From: Acetobacteraceae bacterium
Lineage (GTDB): Bacteria > Pseudomonadota > Alphaproteobacteria > Acetobacterales > Acetobacteraceae
Reading direction: 5' to 3'
Assembly (NCBI GenBank): GCA_025356735.1
Contig: JANXRT010000236.1
Coordinates: 1 to 9,299, forward strand
DNA length: 9,299 nt
Shown: piece after piece, positions 6,123-9,299 of the stretch
How the letters are laid out: each line of letters begins with the position of its first letter
Position numbering within the stretch: the stretch's first letter is position 1
Notes under the pieces: generated by a model
Told to the model about the DNA's origin: nothing
The model's input: the letters and a program-made list of their open reading frames with translations, nothing else
The model's database searches: none
Position numbers and translations under genes: made by a program

Positions 6123-7550
6123 ATGCGCCAGATGGAACCAAAAGCCGACGTGCTTGCCAGGCGTTCCGAGATCGTGGCCGGGTTGACCGCCCTGCTGACG
6201 CCCTCCGGCGTGATCTGCGAACCGACGCGCCTGAAACCTTATGAGACCGACGGCCTTCCCGCCTACCGCCAGATTCCGCTCGCCGTGGCGCTGCCCGAAA
6301 CCACCGGGCAGGTCGCCGACGTGCTGGCGTTCTGCCACCGAAACGGCGTGCGCGTCGTTCCCCGCGGCGCCGGCACCAGCCTGTCGGGCGGCGCGCTGCC
6401 GATGGCCGATGCGGTCGTGCTCGGCATGATGCGGATGAATCGCATCCTCGAGATCGACTATCCGGATCGCCTCGCCGTGGTCCAGGCCGGAGTCACTAAC
6501 ATCGGCATCACCCAGGCGGTCGCCAGTGAGGGTTTCTTCTACGCCCCCGACCCATCCAGCCAGCTCGCCTGCATGATCGGCGGCAATGTCAGCATGAACT
6601 CGGGCGGCGCCCACTGCCTGAAATACGGCGTCACCGCCAACAACCTGCTCGGCCTCAAGGTCGTCACCATCGAGGGCGAGATTTTGGAGATCGGCGGCGC
6701 CCATCTCGACGCCAACGGCTATGACTGGCTCGGCCTGCTGACGGGCAGCGAGGGCCAGCTCGTCGTCGTCACCGAAGTCACGGTGCGCATCCTACGCTCG
6801 CCGGAAGGCCAGCGCGCCATGCTGGTGGCGTTCCCATCAAACGAGATCGCCGGCGCCTGCGTCGATGCCATCATCTCGGCCGGCATCATCCCGGTGGCGC
6901 TAGAATTCATGGATCGCCCGGCGATCCATGCCTGCGAGGCCTTCGCCCATGCCGGCTACCCGCTCGATGCCGAGGCGATGCTGATCATCGAGGTCGAGGG
7001 CAGCGTTGCCGAGCAGGACTTCCTGCTCGATCGCATCCGCGTCATCTGCGAGGGCTTCTCGCCGATGAGCATGCGGGTGTCCCAATCCGCCGAGGAATCG
7101 CTCGCGATCTGGAAGGGCCGAAAGGGCGCATTCGGCGCCGTCGGGCGCATCAGCCCAGACTACCTCTGCATGGACGGCACCATCCCGACCTCGCAGCTTG
7201 CCCACGTGCTTGCCCGCATTACCGAGATGAGCGACAGCTACGGCCTCAAGGTCGCCAACATCTTCCACGCCGGCGACGGCAACCTGCACCCGCTGATCAT
7301 GTTCGACGCCAACGACCCGGCGAGCTTCCACAAGGCCGAAACTTTTGGCGCGGATATTCTCCGGCTCTGCGTCGAGGTCGGCGGCTGCCTGACCGGCGAG
7401 CATGGCGTCGGCATCGAGAAACGCGACCTGATGGGGGTGCAGTTCTCCGCCATCGAACTGGACCAGCAGCGCCGGATCAAGTCGGCTTTCGATCCGGATT
7501 GGCTGCTGAACCCGAGCAAGGTGTTTCCGCTTGCCGTTGCCGCGGAGTGA
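6123..7550 (+). CDS. glcD: Glycolate oxidase subunit GlcD (FAD-linked)
   Basis: Catalytic flavoprotein subunit of glycolate oxidase, which oxidises glycolate (and often D-lactate) to glyoxylate and passes electrons through GlcF to the respiratory chain. It has 475 residues against about 499 in E. coli. The N-terminal PCMH-type FAD-binding domain shows PRGAGTSLSGG (80-90), then APDPSS (141-146) and GGNVSMNSGG (153-162). The C-terminal FAD-linked oxidase domain shows HAGDGNLHP (382-390), GEHGVGIEK (425-433) and FDPDWLLNPSKVFP (456-469). I chose ATG 6123 because GGAAGG lies six bases upstream; the frame is open 90 bases further but has no such site there. It is the first gene of glcD-glcE-small membrane protein-glcF. 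Related D-lactate dehydrogenases share these domains, but the adjacent glcE and glcF settle the identity. No convincing promoter was found in 6031-6122. Confidence 0.95.
   Translation: MRQMEPKADVLARRSEIVAGLTALLTPSGVICEPTRLKPYETDGLPAYRQIPLAVALPETTGQVADVLAFCHRNGVRVVPRGAGTSLSGGALPMADAVVLGMMRMNRILEIDYPDRLAVVQAGVTNIGITQAVASEGFFYAPDPSSQLACMIGGNVSMNSGGAHCLKYGVTANNLLGLKVVTIEGEILEIGGAHLDANGYDWLGLLTGSEGQLVVVTEVTVRILRSPEGQRAMLVAFPSNEIAGACVDAIISAGIIPVALEFMDRPAIHACEAFAHAGYPLDAEAMLIIEVEGSVAEQDFLLDRIRVICEGFSPMSMRVSQSAEESLAIWKGRKGAFGAVGRISPDYLCMDGTIPTSQLAHVLARITEMSDSYGLKVANIFHAGDGNLHPLIMFDANDPASFHKAETFGADILRLCVEVGGCLTGEHGVGIEKRDLMGVQFSAIELDQQRRIKSAFDPDWLLNPSKVFPLAVAAE
7518..7523 (+). promoter_or_regulatory. 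Possible ribosome-binding site for a TTG start of glcE
   Basis: AAGGTG ends seven bases before the TTG at 7531, the first in-frame start-like codon of the glcE frame. It lies inside the last codons of glcD. A second TTG is at 7537. If this is the real start, glcE overlaps glcD by 20 bases and is translated through the repeat. No ATG, GTG or TTG occurs in frame from 7540 until ATG 7758, which would remove part of the FAD domain. Confidence 0.35.
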
Positions 7551-8859
7551 CAGCGAAGGTCAGGGCTCTGCCCTGGACCCGCTAAGGGGCAGTCGCCCCG
7601 TAGAACCCCTTCACTTAGGTCAGGCGCTCCCGGGCGCTACCCGGGCGGGGTTTGGGGCGGAGCCCCATGCTTCTGAGTCTGAGATTGCCGAAGCGATCAC
7701 TGCCGCAAGGGCGGCAAACGAGCCGATCTTTGTCCAGGGCAATGCCACCAAGCTGGGCATGATGCGCCCGGTCCAGGCCGCCCGCGTGCTGTCCACGACC
7801 AACCTCCGCGGCATCACGCTCTACTCGCCGCAGGAGCTGATCATCGCCGCCCGCGCCGGCACGCTTTTGTCGGAGATCGAGGCGGCATTGGCCGCCAACG
7901 GCCAGCACCTGATCGCCGAGCCGCCGGACTTTTCCGCCCTGCTCGGCAACGGCTCGGCGCAGACGTTGGGCGGCATCGTCGCCACCAACCTGTCGGGTCC
8001 GCGCCGGGTGGCCTGGGGGGCGACGCGCGATCACGTGATGGGGGTTCGCGCGGTCAACGGCCATGGCGAGGTCATCCATTCCGGGGGGCGGGTGCTGAAG
8101 AACGTCACCGGCCTCGATCTGTGCAAGCTGCTCACCGGCAGCCACGGCACGCTGGGCGTCATCACCGAGGTCACGCTGAAGGTGCTGCCCGCGCCGGAAG
8201 CCGTTGGCACGTTGCTGCTGGCCGGCCTGGACGCGGCCCGGGGCGTGGCCGCGCTTTCGGCGGCGCTCGGCTCGCCCTACGGCGTGTCCGGCGCGGCTTT
8301 CCTGCCAGCGGATGCGGCTGCCCTGGTGCCGGAGCTTGCCGCCGCCGGGCGAAGCATCGCGATCGTCAGGATCGAGGATTTCTCCGCGTCCGTCGCCTAT
8401 CGAACCGAGCGCCTGCGAGCCGATCTGGCAGGCTTCGGCACGCCCGACATCCTGGATGACGCCACCAGCCGAAGCCTGTGGCGGGCGGTGCGCGACGCGG
8501 TGCCGCTGCCGGCGGAATCCTCGAGCGCGATCTGGCGCATCTCGGTGCGGCCCTCCGCCGGACCCCGGGTGCTGGAGGTGCTGTCGCACCAGATCGGCGC
8601 CCGCGGTTTCCTGGATTGGGGTGGCGGGCTGGCCTGGATCGCCGCCGCCGCCGGCACCGCCAGCCATGAAGCGGTGGAGCGCGTGGCACTCGCGGCCCAC
8701 GGTGCCTGGACCCTGTTCCGCGCGCCGGACGCGTTGCGCGCTGCAGTCGCCGTCATCCCGGCCGAGGCCGCCGCAATGGCCCGCATCACGCGCCGGGTGA
8801 AGGCGGCGTTCGATCCCGGGTTCCTGCTCAATCCCGGCCGCTTCTACGCGGGGCTGTAG
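7531..8859 (+). CDS. glcE: Glycolate oxidase FAD-binding subunit GlcE, with repeat-derived 5' end
   Basis: Second flavin-binding subunit of glycolate oxidase. GlcE-like sequence begins at about residue 48 (SESEIAEAI) and continues unbroken: QGNATKL (69-75) in the FAD-binding domain, GPRR and RDHVMGVR, KNVTGLDL (190-197), GSHGTLGVITEVTLKVLP just after it, and the family C-terminus FDPGFLLNPGRFYAGL at the end. The repeat-free body is about 395 residues, a normal size. The first ~46 codons fall in the tail of glcD and in repeat copy B and look like no GlcE. The start at 7531 (TTG) is the only one with a plausible ribosome-binding site, so the true start is uncertain. Either a repeat-encoded, Gly/Pro/Ala-rich leader is added to the protein, or translation is impaired. 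A frame opening with GTG at 7547 (overlapping the glcD stop) ends at TAA 7583 and cannot reach the body. The next gene begins four bases after the stop. Confidence 0.85.
   Translation: MPLPRSDSEGQGSALDPLRGSRPVEPLHLGQALPGATRAGFGAEPHASESEIAEAITAARAANEPIFVQGNATKLGMMRPVQAARVLSTTNLRGITLYSPQELIIAARAGTLLSEIEAALAANGQHLIAEPPDFSALLGNGSAQTLGGIVATNLSGPRRVAWGATRDHVMGVRAVNGHGEVIHSGGRVLKNVTGLDLCKLLTGSHGTLGVITEVTLKVLPAPEAVGTLLLAGLDAARGVAALSAALGSPYGVSGAAFLPADAAALVPELAAAGRSIAIVRIEDFSASVAYRTERLRADLAGFGTPDILDDATSRSLWRAVRDAVPLPAESSSAIWRISVRPSAGPRVLEVLSHQIGARGFLDWGGGLAWIAAAAGTASHEAVERVALAAHGAWTLFRAPDALRAAVAVIPAEAAAMARITRRVKAAFDPGFLLNPGRFYAGL
7552..7675 (+). repeat. Interspersed hairpin-rich repeat, copy B (at the glcD/glcE junction)
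   Basis: Begins immediately after the glcD stop codon and runs into the start of the conserved GlcE coding region. Four hairpins follow each other: CAGGGC-TCT-GCCCTG (7561-7575); CTAaGGGGC-AGTC-GCCCCgTAG (7582-7603, one A/G mismatch); CCCGGG-CGCTA-CCCGGG (7629-7645); and TGGGGC-GGA-GCCCCA (7653-7667). It ends with ATGCTT, as copy A does. Against copy A (1850-1949) the first two stems keep pairing while their bases differ, which indicates a conserved fold. The 124 bases contain no stop codon in the glcE frame, so the element is read through. It resembles, from memory, G+C-rich dispersed repeats common in Acetobacteraceae intergenic regions; I cannot check this here. Confidence 0.8.
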
Positions 8860-8863
8860 CGCG

Positions 8864-9133
8864 ATGCGGATACCCAGCACGCTGATCATGCTGCCCTGCC
8901 TCGCCGCGTTCTTTCTCTGCCTGGTGCGCTTCTACCAGGCGCGCGGCCGGCCCGGCATCTTCGACGTTCGCTTCCTGGCCGCCGCCGCGGCGATCCTGAC
9001 GATGATCGCCTACCTGCTCGTAACGGTGCTGACCGACAATTCGGCGATGATCTCCCAGGTGTTCCTCGGCCTGGCGCTCGGCTTGCTGATCCTGGCGGCG
9101 CTGCTGTTCCACCATCACCGACCGGCAAGATAA
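8864..9133 (+). CDS. Uncharacterised three-helix small membrane protein inside the glc operon
   Basis: I do not recognise this 89-residue protein. It has three hydrophobic segments (about residues 5-23, 37-57 and 62-82). A basic, Gly-containing loop (RFYQARGRPGIFDVR) lies between the first two, a short polar turn (TDNSA) between the last two, and a His/Arg tail (HHHRPAR) at the end. The ATG is four bases after the glcE stop and the glcF ATG is ten bases after its own stop, so it is co-transcribed and probably translationally coupled. The intact frame, tight spacing and smooth hydrophobic profile argue for a real gene. A role as membrane anchor or quinone-side partner for the peripheral GlcDEF complex is possible but is inference from position only. 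The E. coli glcDEF cluster, as I know it, has no such gene between E and F. Confidence 0.75.
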   Translation: MRIPSTLIMLPCLAAFFLCLVRFYQARGRPGIFDVRFLAAAAAILTMIAYLLVTVLTDNSAMISQVFLGLALGLLILAALLFHHHRPAR

Positions 9134-9143
9134 GGCCCGACCC

Positions 9144-9299
9144 ATGCAGACCCACTTCACCGCCGAGCAGCTGCGCGATCCCGACATCGCGGAGTCCAAC
9201 CAGATCCTGCGTAGCTGCGTCCACTGCGGCATGTGCACCGCGACGTGCCCGACGTTTCTGCTGCTCGGCGACGAACTTGACAGCCCGCGCGGCCGCATC
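9144..9299 (+). CDS. glcF: Glycolate oxidase iron-sulfur subunit GlcF (N-terminal fragment, cut by window end)
   Basis: The first 52 codons of the iron-sulfur subunit that takes electrons from the GlcD/GlcE flavins. The first ferredoxin-type 4Fe-4S motif is complete: C25, C28, C31 and C35 followed by P36 (CVHCGMCTATCP). It is followed by the family segment LGDELDSPRGRI. The start has AAGG about eight bases upstream, overlapping the stop of the small membrane protein. The complete protein should be roughly 400-450 residues, with a second 4Fe-4S motif and two CCG domains beyond the window. The heterodisulfide-reductase-like iron-sulfur family shares these motifs, but the operon context fixes the assignment. 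Confidence 0.93.
   Translation, partial: MQTHFTAEQLRDPDIAESNQILRSCVHCGMCTATCPTFLLLGDELDSPRGRI

Noticed and set aside
7547..7585. GTG at 7547 overlapping the glcD stop (GTGA) as the glcE start
   Set aside because: It gives only 12 codons before TAA at 7583 and is in a different frame from the conserved GlcE body. The bases after it also belong to the repeat shared with copy A.
7667..7669. ATG at 7667, near the end of repeat copy B, as the glcE start
   Set aside because: It is out of frame with the GlcE body, and the same ATGCTT occurs at the end of copy A, so it is part of the repeat.
7672..7683. TCTGAGTCTGAG as a target-site duplication of repeat copy B
   Set aside because: The duplication is tandem on one side only; no matching TCTGAG flanks the left end. 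It can equally be a natural Ser-Glu-Ser-Glu codon run.
7615..8889. Long open frame (424 codons) antisense to glcE
   Set aside because: High-G+C coding sequence commonly leaves the opposite strand open. The translation is Arg/Gly/Gln/His-rich with no domain, and the plus-strand GlcE is unmistakable. The same applies to other long antisense frames, such as 1010-1909 (minus), 4290-5237 (plus) and 6900-7403 (minus).

Overview
The window is a high-G+C stretch of a bacterial chromosome, most likely from an alphaproteobacterium and plausibly a member of the Acetobacteraceae/Rhodospirillales. The evidence is a 41-residue, zinc-free form of ribosomal protein L36 typical of alphaproteobacteria, a G+C-rich coding style throughout, and a hairpin-rich interspersed repeat of a kind I associate from memory with Acetobacteraceae. 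No tRNA, rRNA, CRISPR array, prophage or transposase gene is visible. Coding density is high and no gene-free gap exceeds about 180 bases.

Left part (1-2424): a TRAP-transporter substrate-binding protein (minus strand, C-terminus cut by the window edge) is divergent from an enoyl-CoA hydratase with both catalytic glutamates. A MaoC/hot-dog acyl dehydratase follows, convergent with the hydratase. The gap between these two is filled by a structured repeat (copy A).

Middle (2511-5668): a stand-alone ASCH-domain protein is convergent, with abutting stop codons, to an OafA-type membrane acyltransferase. Next comes a minus-strand operon that reads, in transcription order, an unknown two-helix membrane protein, lrgA and lrgB. 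lrgA and lrgB overlap by ATGA. Divergent from it is rpmJ (L36), with a recognisable -35/-10 promoter and a clear intrinsic terminator.

Right part (6123-9299): the glycolate oxidase operon glcD-glcE-(small membrane protein)-glcF, with glcF cut by the window end after its first 4Fe-4S motif. GlcD and GlcE are the flavin-binding subunits and GlcF is the iron-sulfur subunit of the membrane-associated complex that oxidises glycolate to glyoxylate. Two things are unusual. The 5' end of the glcE frame lies inside a second copy (B) of the structured repeat, so glcE has no ordinary start codon. An unrecognised three-helix membrane protein is inserted between glcE and glcF.

LrgA/LrgB are the two halves of the plant plastid glycolate/glycerate carrier PLGG1. 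Their position less than 1 kb from glcDEF therefore suggests, as inference only, a local glycolate transport-plus-oxidation module, with two small unknown membrane proteins as possible partners.
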